A stretch of DNA of 64,000 nucleotides from Geosiphon pyriformis (lineage: Eukaryota; Glomeromycota; Glomeromycetes; Archaeosporales; Geosiphonaceae). The translations under genes and the position numbers were made by a program. The notes beneath the pieces were generated by a model, which was given only the letters and a program-made list of their open reading frames with translations, was not told the origin of the DNA and did no database searches. Where the stretch lies: NCBI GenBank assembly GCA_016748015.1, contig JAAOMT010000183.1, positions 805,574 to 869,573 of the forward strand, in the 5' to 3' direction. Positions 23,096-35,164 of the stretch are shown one piece after another (within the stretch, counting starts at the first letter, position 1; every line of letters begins with the position of its first letter).

Positions 23096-23745
23096 TTTTT
23101 TTAATATTGAGCTCTATCGAGATCTCCCAAATCTCCTAACTCTAATTCTCCATCCTTGAGTATTTCTTGAACTTTTTTTTCAAGAATTACTTGAGTTATC
23201 TTGTTTTGTAACTCTTTAAATTGGGTGTTAGTTATTTTTTCCATTTGGTTAACTGTAATAGAGTTTATTTCTGAATTAAGTAAGATTTCTGGTCTGTCTT
23301 GAAATTCAGTATATAGCTAATAGATGGCTCTTGCTTGTGTAGTTAAATTGTTCTTTTCCACAAATTGTTCCAGTTGTTGTAGTATTGTTGTGTCAAATAA
23401 TCATTTTTTTTTATCTGTGTATAAGTTTTGAATGTTCAAGTGTCATCCCAAGTGAAAATAACAAAAGTTCTTTGAAAATTTGTGTATTCACTATTTCCAA
23501 GTTTTTTTGGTCAACTCTTAATATGTGCTGATATTTGTTGGTTTTTCCATTGCTAATTTTATTTTCAGAACCATTTTGTCAATAGTGTTTTCTGTTTTTT
23601 TTTGACTTTTGTATTTGGGTATTTTTCTGGTATTTCAGTATCAAATGGTTTGTTGATTGATAGTAATTTCTATATTCTGTTGTTGAATTAGTTGAAAGAA
23701 TTGTTGTGTTAGTGAGTGGATATTGTCAGTAATTTCCATTTTTCT
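23096..23745 (-). pseudogene. RT3 ORF3 remnant
   Basis: Minus strand between integrase and 3' LTR. N-terminal part: NIHSLTQQFFQLIQQQNIEI. C-terminal part: LQQLEQFVEKNNLTTQARA, IY*LYTEFQDRPEILLNSEI, NSITVNQMEKITNTQFKELQ. These match RT4 at more than half of positions and RT2 at fewer. A few stops interrupt it. No family recognised; it lacks membrane segments. Confidence 0.75.
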
Positions 23746-23789
23746 AAAGTCTTTTGTCACATCTATTATGTTTTTGTATACATTTTTTA

Positions 23790-25080
23790 TTGTTCAACTT
23801 TATGTATTTGGTCCAATGATTATAATTGGTTCCAGATCTCGTAGAATCTCATCTGGTTGGACTAGTATTCTCTGTACTCTTAATTGTGGAATATTACTGG
23901 TAGATGGTGACACTATATGATGATATGGTTTTAGTCGATTACTATGTGCTGCTTTGGCTAAGCTTTTATTGTTCCATCTTAATTTATAAGCTCTATTTCC
24001 AAGAATTTCTTCTATGTGAAATGGTTTGTCTTATTTGAAGTCAAATTTTTTATTTCATTGTTTTTTTGCTTTGGTACAATATAAAAGTACTTTGTCTTCA
24101 ATCCTGAATTCAACTGGTTTATCTAATAGTTGGTTATCATGTCTTTTTTTTTGTTTTTTTTGTAACTTTTGGATGTTATCAGCTGCTCTTTGCCATTTGT
24201 TTTCTAGTGTCTTCATTAAGTTATACGTTTTTTTCAACAATGTCTTTTGAAAATTCTCTTTGGTTATTGGTTCAGTTGGATATGTCTTGACTTCTATTTC
24301 AACTGGTAATGTTACTGTTCTACTATATACTAATTCAAATGGTGTTGCTTGTATAGTGTCTTGTTTCATTGTCTGATAAGCAAATAATACTGATGGTATG
24401 AACAAATCTCATTCATCCTGGTTTTTTTGGCTAATCTTAGCTATTGTTTCACACAGTGTTTTATTGAACCTTTCAACTAACTTATTGGTTTGTAAATGAT
24501 ATGGTGATGATAATGGTCTTTTAATTCCAAATCTTTGGCTTAATTCTGCTAATGTTCTATTTACAAAGTAAGTTCCTTGATCTAATAGTAGTTCTTTTGG
24601 ATATTCATGTTGACATATTAAATCTTAATGAACAAATTTGGCAACAGATTCTGCATCTGCTTTTTAAATGGCTTTTCCTTCTGGCCATTTAGTAAGATAG
24701 TTCATGGCTACTGCAATATATCTGTTGTCTCTACTGGTAATTGTTAATGGTCTGACTAGATCAATTCCAATTTGATCAAATAGTTGTCCCACTTTGATTG
24801 GTCTTAATGGTTTATTTGATTTTGCTCCTTCTCTTCTCTGACAAGCATTACAATTTTGAATATATTGAATAATGTCTGGATACATTGATGGCCAATAATA
24901 TCTTTTTCTGGTTCTTTCTATGGTTGTTTTTTTGTGAAAATGTTCTGCTGTTGGATCTAAATGCATGTTGAATAGTATTGTCTCTTTTTCTGGTTCTGTG
25001 ATTACTCTTGTTGGCTGGTCTGGATTTCTTCTGTTTTTTTGGTACAGTATATTTTGATGATTAATAAAATATTTTGATTG
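23790..25080 (-). pseudogene. RT3 integrase
   Basis: Two long minus-strand frames plus linkers. HHCC: MHLDPTAEHFH then CNACQRR. Core: IGIDLVRPL (Asp present), LLLDQGTYFV (Asp present), NKLVERFN (Glu present). A C-terminal domain reaches 23800. Stops near 24663, 24628 and 24410 break it. Catalytic residues are intact, in contrast with RT2 and RT4. Confidence 0.87.
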
Positions 25081-25206
25081 CTGTTTTATGTTGTTTTGTT
25101 TTTTTCAAGATAATTTCTTCTTGAACAATTGAGTATTTATATAATGTTAGAGTTGTTGGTATTTTTGGATATTTATTTTTTGTTATATTTTTGAGTTGAA
25201 ATGTTT

Positions 25207-26600
25207 TTAGATTTGTCTCATTTGTGACAACCTGTCAGCATTTCTGTTTTTTTTTCTCTTTTTATAATGTACTGTATATTTGTATAGTGCAAGTTTTATT
25301 TTCCATTGAGCATGATAATCATCTCCAAATTTCTGCTTCTGGATTGAAGTTAATCTTTTATGGTCTGTGTAAATGTCAAATTTCTGGCTCAAGTATTCTT
25401 TCCATTTTATTACTGCCCAGTAAATAGCTAAGTGTTCTAGTGCTGGTGTTCTATAGTTCTTTTCCACTGGGCTCAAACTTTGGCTAATGTATGCTACTGA
25501 ATGTTTTCTTTCATCTGGTCCCCTCTGTAATAGTACTGCTCCTAATGCTTGACCTGATGCATTAGTTGTAATTATAAATGGCTTGCTATGGTCTGGATAG
25601 ATTAGTACTGGAACTTGGATGAGCTTTCTTCTTAATGTATTAAAAGCTTCTTGCTGAGTTTTTGTCCATTCATATTTGGTGTTCTTTGTTTAAAGCTGGT
25701 GCAGTAGTTGAGCTATTTTGGAAAAGTCTTTGATAAAGTGGCAGTAGTATTTGGCAAATCTCAAAAATGCTCTTAGTTTAGTTAAGTTGTTTAGTACTGG
25801 AAAGTTTTTGACTACTTTAATCTTGTCTGGGTCCGTTTTGATACCATCTTTGCTCACAACATGTCCTAAAAACTTGAGTTCCATTTTTCCAAGGAAACAT
25901 TTAGTTGCATTTAGTTTTAATCCAGCTCTTTTTAGTCTTTTAAACACTTGTTGAAGATGATACAGATGATCATTGAATGTTTTTGAAAACACATTGGTAT
26001 TGTCCAAGTATATGACTATTGACTTCCACAATAGTCTGGTGTAAACAATTTCTATTAGCCATTGGAATGTGGCTGGTGTATTCATTAATTCAAATAGCAT
26101 GACTTCAAACTTAAAGTTTTCTTCTCTTGTGGTAAATGCTGTTTTTTCTTTGTTGGCTGGATCCATGGCTACTTGCCAGTAACCATTATCTAGATCCAGT
26201 GTTGAGAACTATTTATTTCCACCGAAAGCATCAAATAATTTCTGGATCTGTGAAATTGGATAACTGTCTCCACAAGTAATACCATTGAGTTTTTTATAAT
26301 CCACACAAAAGCGGATCTTCCCATTTTTCTTCCAGACTAGTACCACTGGTGATGACCATGGACTCATTGATAGTTGAATTAACCCATTGTTAAGCATTTG
26401 GTTGATTTTTTGACAAATGATCTCATGGCTGGCAGATGGTACTCTGTATGCTCTTTGTTTGATTGGTATTGCATTTCCAGTTTTGATCTGATGCTGGATT
26501 ATGTTGGTGCAGCCAAATTTATTTTCATTAGCAAAGATGTCATTGAAATTCCTGAGTAACATTTTTAATTGCATCTGTTGAAGTGGGTCTAGATTCCTCA
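25207..26600 (-). pseudogene. RT3 reverse transcriptase and RNase H
   Basis: Fingers region RFCVDYKKLNGIT near 26300 in the frame shared with dUTPase, then AFTTREENFKFEVMLF, VIYLDNTNVFSK near 26010 (second catalytic Asp is Asn), KCFLGKMELKFLGHVVSK near 25880. RNase H at 25207-25640, including YTDHKRL near 25360. Two stops separate the pieces. Inactive polymerase. Confidence 0.85.
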
Positions 26601-27560
26601 TATTCATCTGTTTTAATTGTTCCAGTTGGAGTAGATAATATTTATTTTGTCTGTAAATGATTTGTGATGTGATGTCTACATATCCACAAAGCTGTGGAAA
26701 ATTTGGAATGTAGTTTGGTGGTTGATCCTCAACTTCAGTGGTTAAATATCCAATGATAGTTCCTTTTGGTATCTTGATGACACTTCCAATTGTGTTGTAG
26801 ATGAGAATTTTGATGTTTTTAAGGCTTTTGGCTGGTATGTAAAAATTAGTGAGTTCAAGTTCTCCTGATTCACAAATGATGGCTTCTGCTTTGAACAACT
26901 GAGCTTGATCTTTTACTTTCTTTTTTATAGCTAATATATACTGGTCATATGGTGGAATGGAAATTGATTGATAGATTGAGATAATTTTTCCTTTGTCAAT
27001 AATTTTTTCCTCTGTCATATTAATTGGTACATCTATTCTACCCATTGAACTAAATCTCTGTATCCTTCTAGCTGTAATCCCTAATTCTTTTTTGTTTCCT
27101 ACTAACACTAGCTGAGCTATTTTAACCAAAGGCAGAAATATTGTCTGTGCTATTTTTTTATTTGGCTCTATTGTATAGGCTTTTTCTGAATCATTTTGTA
27201 ACATTTTAATAATATTTCCTATGTATTCTGTGTTAATTATTTCTCTTCTGATATTTATTCTTCTTTTTGCTAGGCTATTCTTAGATGTTAGTTGAACCAT
27301 GGTGGTTGCTGAAATTTCCAGTGCTATTTTAAGATCAATGTATGTGCATAAATATGATTCCAATTTTATGACTTCTTTTTCTGGATATCTTAAATCAAAC
27401 CCTGCATTAGTATTATGCACGCATTCTGGCATAATACCTTTATCATTATTGCTAAACCATCTTAGTTCTTGCTCTTTGTTGAGGTCAAGGAGTGCAATAT
27501 ATTGTTCAAAGTTTGAATCTGAGTTTGAATCTGAGTTGAAACCATTGTTGTTGTGGTCAT
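26209..27560 (-). pseudogene. RT3 dUTPase domain and RT lead-in
   Basis: A 407-residue open frame (27432-26209) beginning within dUTPase motif 1, NAGFDLRYPEK (family DAGYDLRYPGK). Motif 2 SKNSLA, motif 3 REIINTEYIGNI, motif 4 NKKIAQ, motif 5 RFSSMG. Active-site positions are lost by transition (DAG to NAG, GGIIDAGY to REIINTEY). A beta-rich segment follows (IKIPKGTIIGYLTTE) and then the RT lead-in. Confidence 0.85.
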
Positions 27561-27599
27561 ATTAGACTGAGCTGAAACTGTTGTTTTCATCATTGTCAT

Positions 27600-28560
27600 T
27601 GTCAGAGTTTGAATTGGAATTGAAAGTTGATTCCAATTTTAATGCACAGTAGCTGATTGGTTTTTCTTCTTCTAGAATTGTATATATCATACATGGTGGC
27701 AGATTGTAAATAAGATCACACTTATTACAATATTGAAAGTTACATGGAATTAGACAGTGTTGACACAGTCAGGTGTTTAACTGCTTTAAGCATTGCTCTT
27801 GTTTTTCTCTTGTGGGTGCTAATTCTTGGTAGTGTTCATAAAATTGCTCTGGATTTAGGAGATTTATGACTGGTTCTGGGTCCTAGTCAAGTTCTATAGG
27901 TTCTGATAGGTTATTTTTGATTTTTCTAATTTCTTCAGGTAACACTTCTTCTATTTTGGCTATTGTCATTCTTCATATCTCATCATTGTCATATAGACAA
28001 CTGTCCAATTGCTGAATGGTTCTTCTTCAAGTGACTTCTATTGGTGTTCCTTTCCTAATCCAGTCATTGATAAAAATTATATACTGGCATGAAATGTCAC
28101 ACATTCCTTCTTAACTAGGGATGTTATTCCATATTTCTTTGCCAAGTAATGTTTCTTTACAAGCTAGGCAAGATTTGTTGTCCCATTTTTTTTGCCATTT
28201 TGGTCATCTAAAGCATTCTATGATGCATATACAACAGTAGAATTTGGTTACTATTGAGTATTCCTCATTATTACCACAACATGCATCCATTGATGACAAT
28301 TTTTTGTTACAATTAACACATTTTAGCTTTAGTTGATGATAGTAGAACTGTGGTGGTATGGTATAGGTGTATGGTCTATTAGTGATATTGATTGAGACTG
28401 TTTCTTCTTCTTTTGTCTTTTCTTTTTTTTTGTTATTCTCTTTCTATTCTCAAGTTTGTGGTAACTTTTGGTAGTCATTGTTAGCCCATGAGATTTAGTC
28501 AGTACTCTAGATAAGTTCTTTCTTTTGTTTTTCTTTCCCATTATCATCCAATAATAGTAT
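27600..28560 (-). pseudogene. RT3 Cys-rich modules A, B and C
   Basis: Minus strand gives module A, KCVNCNKKLSSMDACC with a downstream CCxC (28330-28200); module B, CLACKETLLGKEIW then MCDISCQYII (28190-28080); and module C, LCQHCLIPCNFQYCNKC (27790-27715). Spacing and flanks equal those in RT2 and RT4. Probable zinc ribbons; function unknown. Confidence 0.7.
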
Positions 28561-28599
28561 CAGTGACAGCTTTTTGTGGTTTTCCTTAGCTTACAAAAC

Positions 28600-29310
28600 T
28601 TGATATGTTTCTCAAGTTGGTTTTGGCTTTTTTTTCTTAACATTAATTAAAGATGCTGGTATGACATTGCTGAGTTTGAAGTGACTACAGATTGCTGGTA
28701 CTTATGTGTATTGGCCATTCTAATTTATTTGCAACTCTTGGGTGGTTCAGTCAAGTGTCACATTGGTTTTAAATAGCCAATCATTACCAACTAGAGCTTG
28801 GTATTGAGTGGCTTTTATTACCAGAACTTTAATTGGTATTATAATGGTGTTGATTTCTATAAAAAGGTTATCTATTTTACTAATTGGAGTTTTGGTGGCT
28901 TTATCAGCTGTAATTATCTTTGCACTGGCAGCTCAGTCAACTTGGTAACTTAATTGGTCTATAAGCTGTCTTGTAATAATGCTGCTAACTGATCCACTGT
29001 CTAAGATCAGTTTGATAAAATGGCCATCAATTTTAGCATTAGTATACATGGCAGTAATTGGTTTTTTTTCAAGTGCGGCTCCATTGAACAATGGTGTAGA
29101 TAACAGTTCTTCAAATTTGAATGGAAAGATAGCTGCAAGTAATTCATTATTGGTGATGATGGCTGGTGAGATATTGCTGGTAAGAGATTTCTGGTTTGTT
29201 TTTAAGTTGTTAGATAAGGCATCTTCTGAGATAACTAGGAGACTTAAATAGTTCTGGGAACTCAGATTTTGGTTATACCCAGTTCCTGAACTTTGCTGAC
29301 ATGATTCCAA
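28600..29310 (-). pseudogene. RT3 aspartic protease
   Basis: Minus-strand frame with PITAMYTNAKIDGHFIK and LILDSGSVSSIITRQLIDQL (28940-29040), so the DSG active site is intact. The downstream half continues to about 28600 (QALVGNDWLF near 28790) with stops. Confidence 0.8.
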
Positions 29311-31412
29311 AGATTGGTTGGATAAACTGAGGATCAGTTGGTAAACTACTATTGCTGATCTCCAGCTTTGTTGTGTTATTCTTGGCCTGTGGGTTCCATT
29401 TTGAAGTAAGTTTTGAGGCAGTGTTTAAATTTGTTAGGATTGATAGATTACTGATGGCTGTGATTGATATATTACTTGTGGCTGCAGCTAATAAATTGAA
29501 GCTTGATATACTGGTGGTTGATAGATTGGCTGCTGTGTCATTGGCAGGTAAGTGGATTGATATTGATTTTGATTTGGGTGATGGTTCAAAGTCTGAAATC
29601 TGCGATTAGAATTTCTGTATTGATTTTCCAATTGTGAGTTGCTATAAGAATGGCAGTTGACTTGGATATAGTCTTGTTTACCACAGTTGTGGCAGACATA
29701 TGTCTTAGGCTGTCACAGCTAATTTGATAATAATAGTGGTCACAACTAATTTTGGAAACGAGTTGTATTTCCTAAATTATTGCATCATTGTGATGGCTAA
29801 TAAATTGCACGATTGTTAGCTAAGTATCTTTCTAATTTCTGATTGATTGAATCACTGAATTGTTTCAATTTGGAATCCAATTCAGATAATCTATTCATTA
29901 CTAGATTAATGGCTTGGGCATAGTTAGCTTCAAGTTTAGCAGCTTCAAAGTCTCTGGCATTGTTGACTGTAGCTTAAAAGTCTACTGAATATAATGGATG
30001 TATGTGTTGAAGGATGCTATTGTGCAATCCTCTAATAAATTGATTCAAAATTTGTGATGCTATAAAATAATCAGCTTGAATTGTTTGAATTTGGCACAGG
30101 TTTCTGTACAAGCATCTTAGGTATGTAATAATGGCTTCAGCTTTTCCTTGTTTGATAGTGATAAAGGTATTGGCTAATTAGTTGATGCTATTGTTGTTGC
30201 TAAAGTATCTTAAAAACTCTGTTTTGAACACATTAAAGATAACAGGCTTGTTGATCAAGCTTTGATACCATGAGTCAGTAGTATCTTGGAGAAAGTATGA
30301 GATGGCTTGTATGGCTCTGTCATTATTTCATCCATTGGCTGCAATGGCTTTTTCCACATTGTTTAGCCACACTTGGGTGTCATTTTTTTCGCCAGTAAAT
30401 TTTTCAAGTTTTGCAATTGGTGTATATGCCATTAGATCTAAGTTGGGTTGTTGTGGTGCTTGAAGTGGCTGTTATAACAATTGCTGCAGTGGTATTTGTT
30501 GCTGTTGAATTGGTTCAACTGGTGGCTAATTAATGACAATTACTGGAGATAAGTTTTGCTGATTAATTAACTCAGGGTTTGGATTGTCTTGATTTGGCAG
30601 TGCTTGGATATTCGGAGTTCTGATTCTGGATTTTTCAAGTTTAGATTTTGCTGAGTTTGAAGGTTTGGGGTTTCAACTTCCAGGTTTTTGGGGATCAGGT
30701 TCTGGTAAGTAAATTCTTGATTTTTAGATTCTTCCTCCTCTTCTTTCTGTTCTCTTTCTGATTTTGTTATTTCCTAAGAACTCACAGTTCCAAAATCTGG
30801 TTGGAATAGTGAAGATTGAAATCTTAATGGCATTGGCAATTGTGACTTAAATTTTTCAAAATACATGCTGTATGGTTCTAGAAGATCTTTTTTCCTTTGT
30901 TTACTTTGAAATAGAAATCATCCAAATGTTGATGTTGTGGTTAATGTAGATGCATTTGTTGATGTGATGTTGATGGCACTTTCTAATGTATAGTGATATA
31001 ATGGATTTGTTGGTAATTCTATTCTTGTTTTCTTTCAAGTTGGTAATTGTATTCCTTTAAGTATTACTGCTGGTGTTTGTAACCTTTCTTTGTTTTTGTC
31101 TGTAGAGGTAATAGAAAATTGTTGTTGAGTGTATCTTTCAATAGTTTAGTTGATTTTCTTGATGATTGGTGCAAAGCTATGATTTCTTGATAAGCTGGTG
31201 TGTTGAAATAATTCTGTATAAAAGTTTTCTCTTACTGATTTGATGTTAACTGTTCTTCTTAAGCATTTTGTGGTTTTATTGTTGACATAAAAGTTGAAGA
31301 CTGATTTTATTGGGAAATGGTTATTGTTTAATTCTAATTGTTGACTGTACTGTTGAAACAAAAATTTGGCAAATCCTAAATGGTTTGCTTCTATGTTTTC
31401 TGGTTCTGCCAC
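29311..31412 (-). pseudogene. RT3 gag remnant
   Basis: Opens at GTG (31410-31412) in AAAAGTGGCA after a TAA; the first 88 codons are open (KVAEPENIEANHLGFAKFLF). A Gln/Pro and Glu-rich stretch lies at 30480-30800, capsid region around 29950-30420, and a Cys-containing knuckle region near 29690. Many stops. Confidence 0.7.
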
Positions 31413-31456
31413 TTTTGGATAATTGCTGTTGGTACTAATTTTTTATAAGATTATAT

Positions 31457-31472
31457 CTTACAGGGAGCACTA
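31457..31472 (-). other. RT3 primer-binding site
   Basis: Minus strand TAGTGCTCCCTGTAAG, i.e. the shared TGGTGCTCCCTG site with one G-to-A change. Confidence 0.65.
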
Positions 31473-31474
31473 AA

Positions 31475-32306
31475 TGTTACAAGTGATTATTTGGAGTCTT
31501 AAATCAAATAACAAATTCATAACTTGGTACTTAATAGCAATATTGATGGTGGTGGTAATCTGAAGGTTTTGGTTAAGTTTTTTGTATAAGGGACAGAGAT
31601 TCAATAGCTGTTTTTAGTAGCCTCTCGGAATCACAATTTCATCAATTCTTTTCTCAGCTTGGTGGCTGGCAATCCTCTGGTAAGTAATCTATAATTCTTT
31701 ACATGTTCTACCCACTGGCAGGGGTTTTTTACCAGGCAATTCTTGATGTCAATAATTCAGTACTTAATCTTTAATTAAGTTAGTAACAACAAAAGAAATA
31801 ACAAAATAGAAAATAAAAGAAACAAAGAAAATAAAGAATAAGTTAAGACAATTTTTTTTGCAAGTTAGTATCCCATCAATAGTCATAATCAAAAGCTATT
31901 GTTTCAGTGTGGTTAAGTATGAATTACTATCAACATAAAGTATTGATAGTGGAAATAGTGAATAATTATTTATTGATATTTGTAATATAGAAGATTGCTT
32001 AGATCAAATCTAAACTAAGAGGTCTGTTTTTTCTACTTCTAATACTATCACTATATATATATAATTGAAATTTCTCAATTCTTTGATTTTTTATACCAGG
32101 AATCCTGGAATTCTTAGAATCCTGCAATTTTTTTTGAGAAGAATTCTAGAATTCTAGAATTCTGCAATTCTTTGTATGAAAATCCTGAAATTTTTGTAAT
32201 TCTGCAATTTCTCTTGAAAAAAATCCTGAAATTCCACATTTACTACAGCTACTTCTGATTGGCTAATTATATATGCTAATATACTTTCTATATTTTATGA
32301 GTAACA
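31475..32306 (-). repeat. RT3 5' LTR
   Basis: 832 bp, TGTTACAAG...GAGTAACA. Same minisatellite block (32095-32235) as the 3' LTR. Followed by the target duplication ATGC. Confidence 0.9.
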
Positions 32307-32310
32307 ATGC

Positions 32311-32474
32311 TCATTGTTAAGTAATATGCCATAATTCATTGACAATATGTCTATTGTTAAGCAATATGTTATAATTTTCTAATATTGTGCTTACTTGCTA
32401 AGTCTTATTTTCTTATTGGTCTATTTTTTAATCTGTTTATCTTACTTTTTTTTTGTATTTTTTTATAAGTAACA
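32311..32474 (-). repeat. RT1 5' LTR, piece 3 of 3
   Basis: Completes the RT1 LTR (matches 3885-4035), beginning in the 40-bp tandem repeat and ending GTAACA. Followed by CTAA, the outer target duplication. Confidence 0.88.
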
Positions 32475-32970
32475 CTAATTATATGTAAAAAATATGTGAA
32501 CCATATTTAACTTTAGAGTTCTTAATTTGTTCCTAATTTCTAGATAGTGGTTAGATCATGTTTATTAAATCTTAATAAAAAAATATATTTTATATTATTA
32601 TATTTAAGTTTTAAATATTTTAATATAATACAGATTTATTAAATATTTAATTATATATTAAAAATATATAATTTATGTTTATTTTAAATATTTATTATAA
32701 AAAATAATAATAAAACTACATTTATTTAAAAACAAATAATATGTTATATAATAATTAAACAATAAATTCTAAAAATTTTGTTAATTTTTATTTACTTAAT
32801 TAATTCAAAGATATTTTTTGTAAATATGTAAATTCAGTTTTTGGATGTATAAGCTTCATTTTGGATGACAAAAATAAATAAATAAATACTGACATGTTTA
32901 GGTTGATCGTGAGAATATAATACAATTAAAAACAGTAAGATCCTTGAAGATCTCTAAAACTCTCTTTTCC
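32475..32970. other. AT-rich intergenic region upstream of Vps23
   Basis: Very AT-rich, no coding sequence seen. The last 150 bases presumably hold the Vps23/TSG101 promoter; no clear TATA box or other site stands out against the background. Confidence 0.5.
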
Positions 32971-34831
32971 ATGGAACAAACAACTGTAGGCGTATGGCTC
33001 CGAGAAAGCCTTGCAACTGCCAAGGTACTCTATTCGTGGGTGGCGGATTCTTTCTTTAGCAGACTTTGGTTTTCCGGCAATGAATTTCACATAATTTTTT
33101 CAGTATAAGCACTTGGAACGTGTCTATCGGGACGTTGAGTCCACGCTCTTGCTTTACAAGACTCTTGTTCCAAAGTTTGAAGCATATAGTAAGCTTTCTT
33201 TTGTGACATCAATTTTATATCTTAATTCATTCGTCTAATTCTTTTAATTACAATACTTTTGTCTGCCTTTCCGATCTTTAAATTTCACTGTTTTTAGCTT
33301 ATGATACAGGTCAATGCCAACTCCTCGTATGTTTGCACGGTACCATCCCAATCACTTATCGATCAAACCCATACTACATCCCGGTTGCCTTTTGGATTCC
33401 AACAGACTATCCTCATGTTGCCCCAATTGCTTTCGTTGTTCCCACGTCAGAAATGTTAGTAAGACCAGGACAACATGTCGATACCTCTGGCAAATGTTAT
33501 CATCCATGTTTACATCTTTGGAATCCCCGAAATGAGGTGAACAAATTTAAAAGCTCTTGTTTTGCAACGTATGGTGAAATATAAAAGATTTTATTAAAAG
33601 GTTCTAAGTAACTTCTCAATATAGGAATCCAATATTCTTCGACTTTGCACAATTCTTCAGAAAATATTTAGTCAAAACCCACCCGTATATACGAAGCCTA
33701 ATCCCCCTCAAAATCCCAATCCACCTCCACCACCTCCTCCGGAGAGACCTATTCCTTTAAATCAAAACCCAGTTTTATCACCCGCTATTAATACGTTTCC
33801 ACCCCGATCTCCAACTCCTCCTCCTTTGCCTCCTCCACCGCCATATCAACCTTCTATTAATCAAAATGTGGATGTGAATCGAGCGAGAAACTATGGTGGA
33901 ACAGCGACGACTGCTCTAACACCTAATCAACGTTATTCTGGGCCGGTAATATAATAAAAGAATTTCACTTTTCAGATTTCTCTTACTGAAATTTCGCTTT
34001 AATATGAATAATTTTGAAGACACTGCCTATTCAATTATCATCGCCTCCAACATCAGTTTCGACAAATACCTCATCCTCTCCACCGTCTAATCAATTGACA
34101 AGCATACTAGATGCGCCTTCCCCACCGATTGATCTCGCTTCTACGCATTTAGTTCAAAATCGAGATCCAGAGATAGTAAAGCTGCAGATTGAGGTTTATG
34201 AAAAGATAGAACGCCATTGGAGTGATTTTCATGGAAAGGCGCTACAAGAAATCAATAAAATGATGACTCTGTCTGAACAGCTTAATAATAGTGAAACTCA
34301 AGTCGAGGAGGAAAAGCGACAATTAGTTGAATTACAGAAAAGGTTAAAAGAAAAGACTGATTTTTTAAAATCAAAAAGTGGGGAAGTTGATCGTTTAGTG
34401 GAACAAGCGACAAATATGCCTGAAGTATCCGTGGATGATATATTTTGTGGAACTACTATAGTCTATAATCAGTAAGTTTGTAATTGAATTTTTTTCTTTA
34501 ACAGACTCTTAATATCATGAATTTATTTTTCTAGATTATTTGAATTGGTGGCCGAAGATAATGCAATAGAGGACACTATATATTATTTGGGGAAAGCACT
34601 AAACAATGAAAGAATAGATTTACAGACTTTTATGAAGGTAATAAGAAAATGCTAATAACCTAATCACTCTCGGCGAATACTTCTAGCATTTTCATAGTAT
34701 TTTGCACTTACCCATACATTTTTGTTTTTATTATCTCCATTCTTAAGAGCATCCGTACTCTTGCTCGTGAACAGTTCATGCGTCGTGCCCTAATCGACAA
34801 AATTCGTCGACAAGCAGGGTTAGTCCATTGA
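32971..34831 (+). CDS. VPS23: ESCRT-I subunit Vps23/TSG101
   Basis: Binds ubiquitinated cargo at endosomes and recruits ESCRT-I for sorting into multivesicular bodies. I model seven exons with GT-AG introns and matching phases: 32971-33024, 33104-33188, 33298-33536, 33625-33945, 34020-34471, 34535-34637, 34748-34831, giving 445 residues. An N-terminal UEV domain (about 1-150) has GTIPITYRSNPYYIPVAFWI and GKCYHPCLHLWNP, with Tyr at the E2 catalytic Cys position, as expected for an inactive E2 variant. A Pro-rich linker (about 150-280) includes runs of seven Pro and other PPPPP stretches. A coiled coil (about 283-355) and a C-terminal steadiness box (LFELVAEDNAIEDTIYYLG, then REQFMRRALIDKIRRQAGL) complete it. 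Domain order and length equal the family. It is convergent with the SRA gene downstream. Confidence 0.95.
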
Positions 34832-35164
34832 TCTGCGTTGCAAGTTGTATAATTCCTCCCAACATCAATTACCCTTTGAGCTTGAAGCATTGGTCAACTT
34901 TAGAGTAAAAAGTTTTGTTAATTGATAATGGTTCGTTTTCTGTATTTTTAGTCAATTTTGTAATTATTAATAATAATTATTAAAACTTCTGCTTTTGGAA
35001 CTTTTAACGGAGGTGATTTTGAACGTTAACAATGAAAACTAAAGACGTTTATTCAAACCCTAGCTTGAAAACTCCTGATTTCATTACATCAAAAATGGCT
35101 ATTTTCAAGTGTATTGGCACTAATAAAATTATTTCCATCTTATTGAAATTTTCCAGCCAAGATT
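34832..35164. other. Intergenic between convergent genes
   Basis: Shared 3' flank of Vps23 (+) and the SRA gene (-). Short open frames here have no coding character that I can support. Confidence 0.5.

Larger units (their letters stand above)
22260..32306 (-). mobile_element. RT3: Ty3/gypsy element, dUTPase family, decayed
   Basis: A 10.05-kb minus-strand element inserted in the RT1 LTR with ATGC duplicated (22256-22259, 32307-32310). LTRs are 836 and 832 bp. Gene order is the same as RT2, including dUTPase and ORF3. More decayed than RT2: the RT box is YLDN, and dUTPase motifs 3 and 5 are altered. Integrase keeps its Asp, Asp and Glu. It carries a different LTR family from RT2, related to both solo LTRs. 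Confidence 0.92.
3118..32474 (-). mobile_element. RT1: old Ty3/gypsy element carrying two nested insertions
   Basis: A full-length minus-strand gypsy retrotransposon, bounded by a 918-bp LTR at 3118-4035 and by a second LTR now in three pieces (12039-12570, 22036-22259, 32311-32474; total 920 bp). The breaks are the insertions RT2 and RT3. Outer target duplication is CTGA (3114-3117) against CTAA (32475-32478), one transition apart. Internal order on the minus strand is PBS, gag, protease, Cys-rich modules, dUTPase, RT, RNase H, integrase, ORF3. All coding parts are heavily decayed: the RT catalytic box reads YLNN and the protease DSG reads NSS. It is older than RT2 and RT3 because both sit inside it. 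Confidence 0.9.

Noticed and set aside
34708-34890. Minus-strand ORF over the end of Vps23
   Set aside because: Antisense to the well-supported last exon of Vps23.
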